Assembly (NCBI GenBank): GCA_009760855.2
Contig: WPIO01000039.1
Coordinates: 1,600,001-1,664,000, forward strand
Source of the DNA: Cristatella mucedo
Lineage: Eukaryota > Bryozoa > Phylactolaemata > Cristatellidae
DNA: 64,000 nt
Direction: 5' to 3'
Position numbers and translations under genes: made by a program. The notes under the pieces are model-generated. The model was not told where the DNA came from. It searched no databases and worked only from the letters and a program-made list of their open reading frames with translations. Of the stretch, positions 36,790 through 48,646 are shown one piece after another (positions within the stretch are counted from its first letter, which is position 1; the number at the start of each line of letters is the position of its first letter).

Positions 36790-38589
36790 GTTTCTTCTGC
36801 CCTAGCAGCAAAGTCAGAGTGTACAGTTTGTGGATATTGCCATTGCCTGCTATTCCCACGGTCCTGCTCCTAGGTTGTATTGATCTGCTGCTGGCATGCA
36901 TAACGAACATCATTAATATGTCGTTAGCCGCAGGTCATGTCCCAGCACCTTTCAAAAAAGCTGTAGTCAGGCCACTTCTCAAGAAATCGACACTAGACCA
37001 AGAGAACTTAAGCAACTACCGCCCAGTCTCCCATCTACCATTCCTATCAAAGACACTGGAACGGGTCGTGGCGGACCAGCTGAACTCATATATCAAAACC
37101 TCACACCTTGCTAGTAAGTTCCAGTCTGGCTTTAGAGCTAATCACTCCAGAGTCAGCATTGCTTAGGGTACACAACGACCTACTTAGGTATGTAGACATG
37201 GGTAGAGTGTTTCTGCTTGTTTTGCTCGATCTTTCGGCAGCTTTTGATACTGTCGATCACAAAGTTCTTCTAGAGCGTCTCTCATCTCGCCCGGGCATCA
37301 CTGGCACTGCTCTGCACTGGTTCAGGTCCTATCTCAGTGGGAGACTCCCGAGTATTGACGTGAATGGACAAAGATCATCTGAGGTACCTCCAAAATATGG
37401 CGCACCTCAGGGCTCCGTGCTAGATCCGGTTCTTTTAACGGTTTATACTCTCCCTGTTGCTTATGTGATTGCCAAGCACAATCTAGGCTTTCACTTCTAC
37501 GCGGATGAAACTCAGTTGCACCTTTGCTTCGATCCCTCTCAGCCATCGAGCACGTCGAATTCTCTAAACTCACTTGCTGCATGTATTGATGACATCCGCA
37601 CCCCGATGGCTGCAAATTTTCTAAAACTAAACGACGATAAAACCAACTTACTAGTTATGGGCAAACCCAGTGTGATTCAGAAATTGGAATGACTGAAGCT
37701 CAAAATTGGCTCTGCCAGCATATCTCCAGTTGCATCAGCTCGAAATCTAGGTGTCATATTCCAAAGCGACCTCTCGTTAGACGACCATATCAGCTCCACA
37801 GACAAATATGCCTATTTTCGTCTTCATAATATTGCTAAAATTCGGGCTTGTTTAGATAAGGATACCACGTCCAAGTTGGTCCATGCATTTATGACATTCC
37901 GTCTTGACTTCTGTAACTCACTGCTTGCTGGTCTATCGACATTTACAATCAGGCGCTTACAGCCGGTGCAGAACTCCGCAGCTAGCCTTGTCTGTCGTGA
38001 GCGTCGCAGTTGCCACATCACACTACTTCTCGCCGACCTGCACTGGCTCCCAGTCAAGCAACGGATCGATTTCAAGGTTTTTTCGCTCAATTTTAGGTCA
38101 CTTCATTCTTTGGCTCCAGCCTATCTCTCAGATCTTCTCCCCCACCAGGCCAAGCATCGTACCACCCGCTTTTCGGAATCCAACAGTCTACCAATACCTC
38201 GTACAAACCTGAAATCCTTTTGGGTGAGTGCATTTAGTTCGTTTGCTCCCAAAGCCTGGAACTCTCTCCCGACCTGTGTCAGAACATCCTCTGACCTGAC
38301 CACATTTAAAAAGAACTTTAAAACACACCTATTTTAGACTGCATTTAGTGGGTTCCTGTGATTCGCCCTTGATGTGCTTATGCCTGCTGACACTGTGCAT
38401 GCTGCCACTAACTAAATTTGCAAGCTGACCCTGTGCATGTCGCCCCTAACTATGTTATTCATTTTGTTTGTTTATCAAGCATTATATTACTCACCATTCA
38501 ATTGCATTTCCGTTTGCAGCAAATGTAAAGCGCCTAGAGAGAGATTAAGTTCTCTGAGGGCGCTTTATCAAGTGCATTATTATTATTAC
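36790..38589 (+). mobile_element. Family-1 LINE, longest copy (RT to 3' tail)
   Basis: Best preserved copy. RT N-region NYRPVSHLPFLSKTLERVVA; motif A DLSAAFDTVDH (37231-37263); motif B PQGSVLDP (canonical PQGSVLGP); motif C FYADE (about 37498), where the second catalytic Asp of YADD is Glu; then the CR1/L2-type C-terminus to 38337. A 2-base deletion near 37148 shifts the frame, and a stop follows KPSVIQKLE at 37692. No endonuclease seen upstream, so 5'-truncated and inactive. 3' end GAGGGCGCTTTATCAAGTGC plus (ATT)n. Confidence 0.88.
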
Positions 38590-38984
38590 AGATAGAAAAA
38601 TTGGCTCTCTATTCTACGCTAGCGGTTACGATTCAAGCCGAATAACTGCTCCCATCAAAGACAACTGTAGAAATTATCGCTCACCGCGTGACTCTTTGCA
38701 AAATTACTAGTTTGCTTGAACTGCTAGCTACTGCGTTCTATCTCTCTGATGCCTTTTGCCTAGTCGCGTATCGATTCCTTTCCGAATGGTCTGCTCTAGC
38801 TCTGCTTTGCACTCAATACAATTAATAGAAGCCCACTGACTGGTCTCACTGAATAGACTCGTGCAATTACATACTACTCAATTTTTAATAAATAATGGCA
38901 TTAGTAGTGAAAATTAAAACCGTCAGACATTCTCATCGGCATAAATCTCAGAAAACTAGCCATGAACTGTAAAGTAAAAATAAT

Positions 38985-39335
38985 GAGGCCCCATATGACC
39001 GTTGGCGACAGAAGCTTTCGCTCTGGACGTCCTAGACTGGGGAGCTCACTTCCACAACTCCTATGCAAAAACATCAAATCTCCTGTTGCCGACCATCGAA
39101 CATCCTTTACAGCCATCCTGAGCTTCTAATTCTATGGTACTCACTACCTCAACTACCCTCCGGATTCAGCTATGCTTCTTACTTTCTCTTTATTCAACGA
39201 CATTAGGTCTGTTGGCCACCTAATTGTTACTGAAAGCTACTTGGGCTTTGAGTGCGCTATAGAAAACTCTGTTGCACTACACCCACTCTGAATGCGTGGC
39301 TTCGTGAACTTGCAGACAGAGAGACATTGCACTGA
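38985..39335 (+). mobile_element. Family-2 LINE 3' fragment
   Basis: TTGGCGACAGAAGCTTTCGC, TCACTACCTCAACTACCCTC, GAGTGCGCTATAGAAAACTC, homologous to 56620-56960 with small deletions. Confidence 0.75.
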
Positions 39336-39371
39336 AACTGGAAACGAATATGCAGTGGTGTTTCGTTTGGT

Positions 39372-39758
39372 AATAATAATAATAATAATGCACTTAATAA
39401 AGCGCCCCCAGAGAACTCAATCTCTTTCTAGGCGCTTTACATTTGCTGCAAAGGGAAATGCAATTGAATGGTGAGTAAAATCATGCTTGAAAAACAAACA
39501 AAATGAATAACATGGTTAGGGGTGACATGCACAGGGTCAGCATGCAAATGTGGTTAGTGGCAGCATGCACAGTGTCAGCACGCATAAGCACATCAAGGAC
39601 GAATCACAGGGACCCACTAAATGCTGTCCTAAATAGGTGTGTTTTAAAGTTCCTTTTAAATGTGGTCAGGTCAGGGGATTTTCTGACGCAGGTCGGGAGG
39701 GATTTTCAGGCTTTGGGAGAATACGAACTAAATGCACGGTCTCCAAAGGATTTAAGGT
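39372..39758 (-). mobile_element. Family-1 LINE, short 3' copy
   Basis: (AAT)n, GCACTTAATAAAGCGCCCCC, then the last 60 RT codons. Truncated at ATTTAAGG, the same consensus point as 47469-47850. Confidence 0.82.
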
Positions 39759-42074
39759 TGGATACGTCTCAGATCTCAGAGTCATCAAAGCTTGGCGATT
39801 GTTGTTCAATTGATAAAATAAGATGTCACACTCCTCAGCCTGCTGGTTCTGAGCCAGCCGTAGATCGAGTTCAAGCGAAAGAAACTGACAGCGAATGTGC
39901 ACGTACCTGGGTCGACGTGCAGGTGAGAGAAACTGTTACAGTAGCATCGTCCAAGGCATGAGGTTTGAGGCTCGGAAATTCAGAGTTGGATTTTATTGAA
40001 GCTCAGTGTCGGAGTTTGGTCATACCCCACTCCAGTCGATTGCAATTCAGTCTTCAAGAATGAGCGCTCGCAATTGCATTCCCCGAATGCACCACAAATA
40101 GAGCATGATGCAGCAGAAAGTTCGAACACGAGTCTCTCGCAGCTATTTAATGGTTGATTTTCGACGGGTTGTATTGGAATTTGGTATTCTCCACCGGCCA
40201 CGGCTTTAAATTGCTGTGCATTGACCGCCAATTAGCTTAGAACATGGCTTTAACTGATTTTACTCACTTTAAAAAATAGTGACATGTTATCTGAAATGAA
40301 ATTTGGAGCTTTGGAGAGTCAATGTTTGGTATATTTTCAGTACCAAGTTGAGGATAGTAGCGTTGGCAAGAACCGTTGGAATACATTGCTTTGCTTTGTA
40401 GAGACTTACGTGGGCAACGGGTTGAAATTATGCATATGCAATTTCAATAGAATGCATTTTAATATGCATTCAAAATTGGATTATTAAAAATCCTTTTTCT
40501 TTGCATATATGGTGGACTGCGATGAATACCGGCATCGGTCAGGTTATTGCAGTTGATTGCAGTGCCTTGGATAAGAGCGCCCGCAGCAATCGTAGTACAA
40601 TTGTGCGAGTTCATAGCAAACTGGGAAAATAATAACATTATGTAAATATTGGAACTTCGAGGGTAATATTTATGGTATTTTTTCGGCCGATTAAATTGGA
40701 TTATGGTCGAAGACGGGAATCGACCTAGCAAAGGCAGTCGATCAAAGTGAATTTTCTGATAATGCTTACGTGAAAACGCATGATATGTTATAATAATAGT
40801 AATAATAATGATAATAATAATGCACTTGATAAAGCGTCCTCAGAGAACTCAACTTTTCTAAGCCCTTTACATTTGCTGCAAAGGAAACAAAGGTCGAATG
40901 GTGAGTGGTATCTTGCTTGATAAAAAACATGAATAACATGGTTAGAGGTGACATACACAGGGTCAGCATGCAAGTGTGGTTAGTGGCAGCATACACAGTG
41001 TCAGCACGAATAAGCAAACAAGAACGAATCACAGGGACCTACTAAATGTTGTCATACATTGTAACGTTATAACGATGAATTAATAACACATTATTAATAA
41101 CTTAATAATAGATATAAAATGTTGCTAATCAATTTTAAATGGAGCTAAGTATTAAGTGCGACCTCAATTGGAGCTTCGCATAGCCGATTTCATGTGGATT
41201 TTTGGTGGATTACAGTCTATTGCGGTATTGTCGCAGGCCGTTTCAATAGATTGCAGCGCAGTGCTAGAGCTTTTAAAAGCGAACTGACTTGAAGCTACGC
41301 AATCGCAGACTTAAAGCAGTGTTTTTTGACATGTATTAACAGTGAAAGCGTCGAGACATTTTTACGGGCTCGTTGTGCTCGAATGTAGTAGATTATACCA
41401 TCGGTCTGAACCGATGCCGCCAGTTGCAAAGCTCTTCATGTGAAGACCTCTGGCCATTTTGTGAAATTTGAGTACATGCTTCTGAGAGTGTACTTTAATA
41501 AGCAATCAAAATTTGTGCTTTTACATTTAATTTTTTTGTATTGCTGTGGATAGCAGTATTTTCGTGATCTACTGCAGTCAATTGCATTGGATTTCACAAG
41601 AACACCCATGTGCGATTTGGCCAAATCATGTTTTGGTATTCTCGAATGATAGTTTAACGTAACATGAATTCCAAGTTGGAGCCTCACTCAGCTTATTTTG
41701 GATGTCTTTGCGGTGGAATAAATGTATTTGGGAAGTGGCCACTGTATTTGCAGCGACAAAATATAACCTTCAATTGAAATTCGAGCTACCGATTTCCGGT
41801 GAAATTTCACTTAATTTTAGAGAAATGTAGAGGACTGAGCTCATTTATCGCCTCCGACAAAACCAATTGGCAGCTGACAGCAAAGGCACGCATAAGAGAC
41901 TCACGCCTAACTTACGGACAAGATTGGTTGTAGGACATCCCCCCCCCCGACGTTTACCCCCTGACGTTTATCCCTGGTTGATCCTAGGAATCCCCCCCAC
42001 CCGATATTTCCCTCCCCGGGGTAAAACATTTCCTCGCCTATGTTGATGAATGTATAGCTAAGAATACAGATATA
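39759..42074. other. Unassigned AT-rich sequence with faint recurring motif
   Basis: Motifs like GATTGCAGT / CAGTCGATTGCA recur near 40032, 40545, 41250 and 41575, each near TTGGAGCT-like words: possibly a very old array. Poly-C runs at 41940-42020. Holds the LINE copy at 40790. Confidence 0.25.
40790..41055 (-). mobile_element. Family-1 LINE, short 3' copy
   Basis: (AAT)n-like tail, GCACTTGATAAAGCGTCCTC, GGTTAGAGGTGACATACACA; ends at ACTAAATGTTGTC, just inside the end of the RT frame. Confidence 0.8.
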
Positions 42075-42763
42075 TACAGTCGTCCCTCGTTTACCGTGGT
42101 TAATCGGTTCCAGAATCTGCCATGGTAGGTCAATTTCCGTGAAGTACGATTCTTTATTTATACATCGAATGTTTTAGTAACAAAAGCATAGAAAATCCTG
42201 TTCACGACCCTCTAATTCGGTTTTAACATTATTAAGGCCCTCTGGACATGAAATAACACCCTTTTAGTCATCATTACACTCGTATTACCCAATAGATTAG
42301 ACAAAGTAAAGGATAATGAGACGTATTAGACGTTAAAATATCCAATTTGTATAAGATAATGAGACGTATTAGACGTTAAAATATCCAATTTGTATAAGTG
42401 TACATTTAATTACACACACGCAGTTTTTACACACAACCACTAACTTATGAAAATAGTGCAATCTGTTTGATGATGAAACGGTGTAGTGCACGGCTAAGAA
42501 GAGCAATGTTACTGCTCTCAATTAGGTTACAACTGACGTTAAAGAATTTGTGGGAGTGCTCGAATAAACAGACCAACTGCCCATACATACAGTAATTTTA
42601 ATTTTTAATTTGGATCAAGGGGTGTGTAATTGAATCAGACAACCGAGTGCGAGTTGTTTCATTTTCACTATCTCAATCAACGTTTTAATGAAGATATTTG
42701 AAAAAACGCTATAGTGTGAAGCCGTGAAAGTCGAAGCGCGAAGTGGCGAGGGACGTCTGTGTA
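42075..42763. mobile_element. Non-autonomous Tc1/mariner-like (pogo/Tigger-type) element
   Basis: Terminal inverted repeats CAGTCGTCCCTCG and (inverted) CAGACGTCCCTCG, flanked by TA-rich sequence consistent with a TA target. Interior (ACCGTGGTTAATCGGTTCCA; AAGTCGAAGCGCGAAGTGGC) is typical of mariner-type MITE-like repeats in animals. A 43-bp unit is tandemly duplicated at 42313-42398. No transposase frame. Confidence 0.72.
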
Positions 42764-42815
42764 TATACACGATCAAATAAAATCCATGCTCTATCGAAAT
42801 AAAACAACTTAGTAT

Positions 42816-43259
42816 ATGCGGCGACTCGAGAGCAAGACCGACGGAGGCGGTACGGACAGCACGGCGTCGACGGCCGCAGTCGACGCGCTACGCCCGGTGC
42901 AGCAACAGCAGCGGCAGGGTAGTGAGGTTTGGACGAGCGGTAGCTTGTGGTGCCCATTTCGGGAGTGGTGGCGGCGGCCGAGGTATGGCAAATGCGGTGT
43001 CGGCGTCGGAGGTCGACACGCGACGCCGGTGCAGCAACGACTGCGGCTGCGGCGGCGAGCTTTGGACTGGCGGAAGCCGGCGGTGCCGATGTCGGGAGGG
43101 GCGGCGGCGTCGGAGGCGGCCGAGGATACTGCTACGAGCTCGCGGCTGCTGCCGAGAGCGTCTGCTGCTGGTAGCTTGGGGCAGAGCTTTGACCTTGCAC
43201 TTTGTACTCTGCCGGAAAGGAGAGCCGCAGCTACCGAATTTCTAATGACTATAATTTAG
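42816..43259 (+). other. GC-rich segment with a 147-codon ORF (doubtful)
   Basis: Gly/Ala/Arg-rich frame just after the mariner-like element. A roughly 135-base unit occurs twice (CCGGTGCAGCAAC at 42894 and 43029; GGCGGCCGAGG ends each). Overlapping frames in two other phases make coding uncertain. No recognisable domain. Confidence 0.3.
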
Positions 43260-43607
43260 GAATACGTTATGCGGTATATAGTATAGAATATTTTTACAAG
43301 ATACGTAAACAAGACAATTTATATCATGACATTTCCACGTGGGAGGGGAGTAAATGCCTTACCCCGAGAGGGGGGGGGGAGTCGGAGGGAGCGGGAAATC
43401 GCATCCGCATCCGCAAGATCGGCTACTAAGGAAAGCCTCGGCGGCGTCTCGTTTGGCGCGACGGGATTTGATAGCGAACGCTCACGTTCGGTCTCACATC
43501 CGCCGGAGGTGAGACTCGACGGATTTCAGAGGGAGTAGGGAGAATTTATTTCTTATTTATAGGCGACTATAGGCTTTAGAGTCCGCTGCTGGTCTTCCAA
43601 GTGATGC

Positions 43608-43901
43608 TGTAGTTAGTTTGCCATTCTCCGAGTCACCAGTTCGCGACACCGTGCAAACCACCGCGAACCGGGCTCACAGACGCTTATTCACGCGGACGCC
43701 AGAGCGAGCCAGTACGCCAGAGCGAGCCAGTACGCGACCGTCCTTCCTGGCTTCCTCGTCGTAACTCCCCGGCCTCTGCGGGCCGCTACTTAGCACTCAC
43801 AGCCATAAATCGCACGGGCCCATAAACCAACAGCAGCGCCATAATCTCTGCTGGGCCATACATAACTTGAGGCCATACAATGGCCGTTACGGGAAATCAC
43901 A
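43608..43901 (-). repeat. 3' LTR of short LTR element 2
   Basis: On the minus strand begins TGTGATTTCCC and ends ACTACA. Pairs with 46150-46424 (shared GCGAGCCAGTACGCGACC, GGCCATA, CATAAACCAACA on plus). An 18-base duplication (AGCGAGCCAGTACGCC) is present. No target duplication was found. Confidence 0.72.
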
Positions 43902-44772
43902 AATCAATTGTGGCAATAGCGAAGAATGACATAACACCGTTGAAAGTAAAACGCAGCACCAAAATTAAGTAACGAAACAGCAAGCACAACACGGACGGAA
44001 CAATACCAGACCATGCCATCCTTGTAAAGCAGGCAGGCTACCGCCTTCTCATCTAGCACGAGGCTGGGCAACGGCCGCTCAGAGGAGGCAAGTGATAGCG
44101 CGGCGTTTGCTAACCTGCCTGCTATGTATGACACCAGCTTTGCCGCATCGCCGAGCCACACATCTTTCCACCGCGCCGCCGATCTCCAATGCGCTACCAG
44201 TCTCGGCTGCCGAACTAGTCTCGGCCACCGCACGGGGCTCCCGGGCATTCGCCCTAGCGCCGGCCGCTGTCTCGTTATTGTCAGCCGTCGTCTTCCGGGT
44301 TGCGACCGGTGTGGCCTCGCGCGTCGCCCGTGAGGCAGGTGTCTCGAGCCTCGTACGACTCCTGTACGACTGCCTCCTCAAGACAGCGGTGCCGAGGCAC
44401 AGCTCGCCTTGCTGGCCCGCCGCGAAGCCTCTGTGGCCTGAGCTGCTTCATAGCCCAGCGACGCGTCGCAACCTAACGGTGCGTCGCTGTACGTCACCTT
44501 AAAGTCTTGCACCCAGTCGCTGGTCGTTTCCGCCAGCTTCTCGGTCGCTGCTGCTGCGGCTAGCTTCTGCCGCTCACGTGCCTTCACCCGCTCCTGCACG
44601 TTCGCCTCCAGCCGCTCCGCTGGCCGCTCCGCTCCGTTGGCCATTGCCTTCTGTCGCTCGGTGCACACGTGTCGCGCCTCCTCGACAGGCGTCTCGCTAG
44701 TGGCCTCTGCTGACCTCGCGCGTCTCCGCCTTCAGCAGTTCGAGGACCGAAGCCCCCGCACTGTGCGCCACC

Positions 44773-45032
44773 ATAGTAACAATAGTGCACTTGATTAAGC
44801 GCCCTCGGGAGAACTCAATCTCTTTCTAGGCGCTTTACATTTGCTGCAAAGGGAAGCGCGATTGAATGGCGAGTAATATCGTGCTGGATAAAAAAAAAAA
44901 CATGAATAACATGGCTAGGGGTGACATGCACAGGGTCAGCATGGGAGTGTAGCTAGTGTCAGCGTGCACAGTGTCAGCAGGCATAAGCACATAAAGGACG
45001 AATTACAGCGACCCACAAAAAGCTGTCCTAAA
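44773..45032 (-). mobile_element. Family-1 LINE, short 3' copy inside LTR element 2
   Basis: GCACTTGATTAAGCGCCCTC to AAAGCTGTCCTAAAT; splits the Ala/Glu-rich reading of element 2. Confidence 0.8.
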
Positions 45033-45583
45033 TCTGTTGCTGCCACTCCTCGGTCTTCGCCTCCGACCGCACGGCGAGCACCTCGCGTGCCTTCTCGGCG
45101 AGCGCTTCGCCTTCCTCCTTAACGAACGCACCGCGAACATCCATCGACGCTGACGCCTCGCTCCCCGCCGCCGTCTCCTCCGGAGCCATTAGCGACGACT
45201 CGCTGGCCACAGGTTCTGCGTCGCTCTCTACCGGTGCCTCTGTGGGCTGTCTCGCTCTCTACCGGTGCCTCTTTGTGGGCGTGCGATCGCCGTCACGTGG
45301 TTCCACCCCCAGCCGAGTTCTGTCCGCCCAACGGGAACGCTCCTTGCCGGCACGTGTCGCGTTCCTTGCCGCGCAATTCACCTTTCTGCCTGTGCGTCGG
45401 CCTGCACGCACGCTATCGACTCTCTTCTCTCTCTCAACATCACGTGCTCTGGAGCAGCACGCACGACGGCTGCTAGATTACTCAATACAGCCGCAGCCGA
45501 CAACGCCGCGACTCGCTCGTGGGGGCTTCGCTCTTCGTCGCGCCGCCATCGCGCGCCCGCGAGCCCCTACACCTCCACGGCCG

Positions 45584-46162
45584 TCACCACCACACTGGCG
45601 AACGCCGCCGCTTCTCAGGTAGATACGAGCGATTCTCTGGCGTACACAGCCACCTCTCTAGCGGACAGCTGAGCCTCTCTGCCTGACACCGGAGCCTCTC
45701 TGCCCGACATCGCCGCCTCTCTACCGGATGCTGCCGTCTCTGTGCCGCATGCCTTCGACCAGCGTTTATCATGCCCGATTGTAGCAGCCGCGCTTTAACG
45801 GCCTCCACATCCAGTCGCCTCTGCGCTATCACCTCCGCTTTCCTGGCACTCTGAAAATCCAGCAGCCAAAGATTCTCCACACCTTCAGGGCTTGCAAACA
45901 CCTTCGCAAGTGTTGCACGCAGCAGGGCGTAGTCCTCTCGCACAGAGTCAGCAAGACTCACGGCGAAGGTTAATGCACCGCCTGCCAGGAACACAAATGC
46001 ATGCATGTGCCATGGAGCTGGATCGAGACCTCTTTCGTCGAGCTTCCTCTGCGATTCGAACAGCGAGCTTACAAAGTCATCTCCGACGTGGTAGTACTCG
46101 AGCAGCATTTCCTTACCCGGGCCACGCTGCCGCTTCCGCTGAAATGGCCTGTAGTTTGACAT
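45584..46162 (-). CDS. Gag-like ORF of element 2
   Basis: 192 codons from ATG 46162. The first about 125 residues look protein-like: basic start MSNYRPFQRKRQRGPGK, acidic/aromatic LLEYYHVGDDF, then helical ALLRATLAKVF and the Trp/Leu-rich ENLWLLDF. This resembles the helical N-terminal part of LTR-element Gag proteins, but I see no CCHC knuckle and did not search it. After about residue 125 the frame turns Arg-rich; another frame of the same DNA (45625-45738) encodes SGREAxx heptads, indicating a frameshift. The start codon is within the LTR. Stop at 45584. Other minus frames of the element (45028-45210, 44378-44668, 44079-44381) are Ala/Glu/Arg-rich low-complexity pieces. Confidence 0.55.
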   Translation of the reverse strand: MSNYRPFQRKRQRGPGKEMLLEYYHVGDDFVSSLFESQRKLDERGLDPAPWHMHAFVFLAGGALTFAVSLADSVREDYALLRATLAKVFASPEGVENLWLLDFQSARKAEVIAQRRLDVEAVKARLLQSGMINAGRRHAAQRRQHPVERRRCRAERLRCQAERLSCPLERWLCTPENRSYLPEKRRRSPVWW

Positions 46163-46424
46163 TCTCCGAACCGCAGGTACGCTACACTATGCAGAACACT
46201 GAAGCGGGCTCAAAGACGTTTATTTGCATGGACGCCGGAGCGAGCCAGTACGCGACCTCTCTGCCCGGCGACCTCGTCGTAACTTCCTGGCCCCTGCAGG
46301 CCGTTACTTGACACTCACCGCCATAAATCACAACGGCTCATAAACCAACAACAGCAGCGCCACATCTTCTGCTAGGCCATAAATAACTCTAGGCCATAGA
46401 ATGGCTGTAGTGGGAATGACAACA
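46150..46424 (-). repeat. 5' LTR of short LTR element 2
   Basis: Minus strand starts TGTTGTCATTCCC and ends CAAACTACA. AATAAA on minus near 46215. The gag-like start codon (46160-46162) lies inside the last 13 bases of this LTR. Confidence 0.72.
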
Positions 46425-47098
46425 CAATAAATGCCATCGACCGATAAGCCACGGATACCATACATAGGTCACAGTTACCAAATCCATGCGTTATCTAGTA
46501 TTAATTAATTAATTATTATATTAATGATATAGTTAATGCTGCGCCCGCTACTCATTGCATGGTTAGCTGTGCGACTTTATCCCGTAAGCCGGTAAACGCC
46601 AGGAAAGATGTGGTGAATCTACCCGCATACCTTCAAGCGCCCGCTGTAATTGCAAATAGCTCACATCTCAATCCCTTACTCCTGTACAAGACAGCTAAGT
46701 CCTCGTATCGACAAACCTTCCTTCATGGGCTGCATCCATGATTTCTTTCCACAGAGCGGGCAGCTCAGAAAGAATCAGATGTTTTAGGGGCACTGACCAC
46801 GGGACAATATCCGCATGCAGATTCGTCAGCAATACCTCGGGAGGGGGCAATGAAATCATACCGAGAAGGTCTGACACCACCGACTATTTTAACTCAGAAT
46901 GGAGCAAGCACATCAATTGACAAACTTTCGCTTGTAAACTTTTCCTATCCTTTTCGACACTTACCCGAGGTCATCGTCCACCTTGACCCTCCTGTGGGTC
47001 TGATCTGACTATCTCGCTCTCTGCGTGTTCAGGCTCACGTGCTGAAATCGGCTGTTTCTCAGGAAAGCAAGCACCTGACTACGTCTCGATGTACAGGC

Positions 47099-47099
<1 letters not shown>
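46425..47099. other. Unassigned sequence
   Basis: Right flank of LTR element 2; two 60-codon frames only. Confidence 0.3.

Positions 47100-47143
<44 letters not shown>
47100..47143. repeat. (TA)n microsatellite
   Basis: Framed by short GCGTATA / TATACGC arms. Confidence 0.9.
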
Positions 47144-47144
<1 letters not shown>

Positions 47145-47216
47145 GCACGTATGTATGCATGCCTAACGTTCCTTTGTACCCTGTTAGAATTCGCTCCAAT
47201 GATCCGATGGCATTCT

Positions 47217-47360
47217 AATAATATTAATAATAATAATAATGCACTTGATGAAGCACCCTCAGAGAACTTAATCTCTTTCTATGCGCTTTACATTTGCTGC
47301 AAAGGGAAATGCAAATGAATGGTAAGTAAAATCATGCTTGAAAAACAAACAGATTGAATA
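47217..47360 (-). mobile_element. Family-1 LINE 3' end only
   Basis: (AAT)n, GCACTTGATGAAGCACCCTC, TTGCTGCAAAGGGAAATGCA, stopping at AAACAAACAGATTGAATA. Confidence 0.78.
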
Positions 47361-47468
47361 TTCAATCTCTCATACACACAGTCATGATCGCGGTGTTTCC
47401 CCCTGACAAGATTGTGGGCGTATGGTCATATGCAGCTTGAAGGAAAAAACCAGAGCGGGCAGGCTTCA

Positions 47469-47850
47469 TAATAATAATAATAATAATAATGCACTTGATA
47501 AAGCGCCCTCGGATAACTTAATCTCTTTCTAGGTGCTTTACATTTGCTGCAAAGTGAAATGCAGTTGAATGGTGAGTAAAATCATGCTTGAAAAACAAAC
47601 AAAATGAATAATATGGTTAGGGGTGACATGCACAGGGTCAGCATGCAAATGTGGTTAGTGGCAGCATGCACAGTGTCAGCACGCATAAGCACATGAAGGA
47701 CGAATCCCACTAAATGCTGTCCTAAATAGGTGTGTTTTAACGTTCCTTTTAAATGTGGTCAGGTCAGGGGATGTTCTGACGCAGGTCGGAAGGGAGTTCC
47801 AGGCTTTGGGAGCATACGAACGAAATGCACGGTCTCCAAAGGATTTAAGG
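47469..47850 (-). mobile_element. Family-1 LINE, short 3' copy
   Basis: (AAT)n, GCACTTGATAAAGCGCCCTC, then RT end LKSFGDRAFRSYAPKAWNSL on minus. Truncated at GGATTTAAGG. Confidence 0.82.
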
Positions 47851-48646
47851 TTTTCATACATCCTAGTTAAGTCCTTGTGATCTTGATAGGTAGAGCCAAC
47901 GTCCAAGCAGTCCATGAGGTTAATGCATCACCTTTACATGTCGCTATCCCTTGTCAATTTCCCTTAGTTTTCTCTAATACTACTACTGCTCCATTCTTTC
48001 TTCCGGAGATGTCAGCGTAGTCCTTCTAGGATGCTCTAGCCCAGCACTTTATCCAAATTTAGTCCCCTTAGAGGTACTTTTTTAGCAGTTGAGTTCCAAA
48101 ATACTAAATTGTAGCTTTAACTGTCCATTTATTACCTAGCCACTTTCCGACACCACAGCTCACTTTTGGCTCGATTCGTCCCACGGGTCTCAAAGCAACG
48201 GCAATAATCAAAAGATGCAATAAAAATCCAGATATTTTGCCGAACTGGCATTGCCTCACCTAATATTTTCTTGGCAAACCACGCGCGTCAAAAGTTCGGA
48301 AGTCCTTCCACAGTCTTCATGAATAACTCCACCCTATCATATAGGAGTACTAATTATCATATCCCGGAGATTTTAACAGGCTGCCAATCACAAATGGCAT
48401 GTGATCTCTCAAAAAACTCACTGTCCTTTTTCAAAGTCAAGCGGCTGGAAAAACCATCTGCGACGTATGAACCTCTTCCACGGGCTTCAATGCATCACTA
48501 GCCTGGCAAGGTCGCGGGCTAACGAAAGTAGAATCGTTCGAGATCGCCCACGCTCACTAATAACAGACCTTGTTTCTCAGCAGTGGCTATTCGAGAGGCG
48601 CTTAATTGCGTAGTATAATTTCCATGACAAGCTTAACTACTAGCGA
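47851..48646. other. Unassigned sequence between LINE copies
   Basis: No frame above 80 codons, no repeat recognised. Confidence 0.3.

Larger units (their letters stand above)
43608..46424 (-). mobile_element. Short LTR retrotransposon element 2 (gag-like only)
   Basis: 2.8 kb, minus strand. The LTR end (AAACTACA) and first interior bases (CCATTTCAGCGGAAGCGGC) match element 1 (CTATTTCGGCGGGAGCGAC), so both belong to one superfamily. It holds a gag-like ORF and Ala/Glu/Arg-rich repeats, no pol. A family-1 LINE 3' end (44773-45032) interrupts it. Flanks do not show a matching target duplication, so it may be recombinant or old. Confidence 0.7.

Noticed and set aside
39772-41600. Recurring GATTGCAGT-like words as a satellite
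   Set aside because: Spacing is irregular and alignment between units is too poor by eye; kept only as a note.
43608-46424. Target-site duplication for LTR element 2
   Set aside because: Flanks GATGC and CAATA do not match for any reasonable choice of LTR ends.
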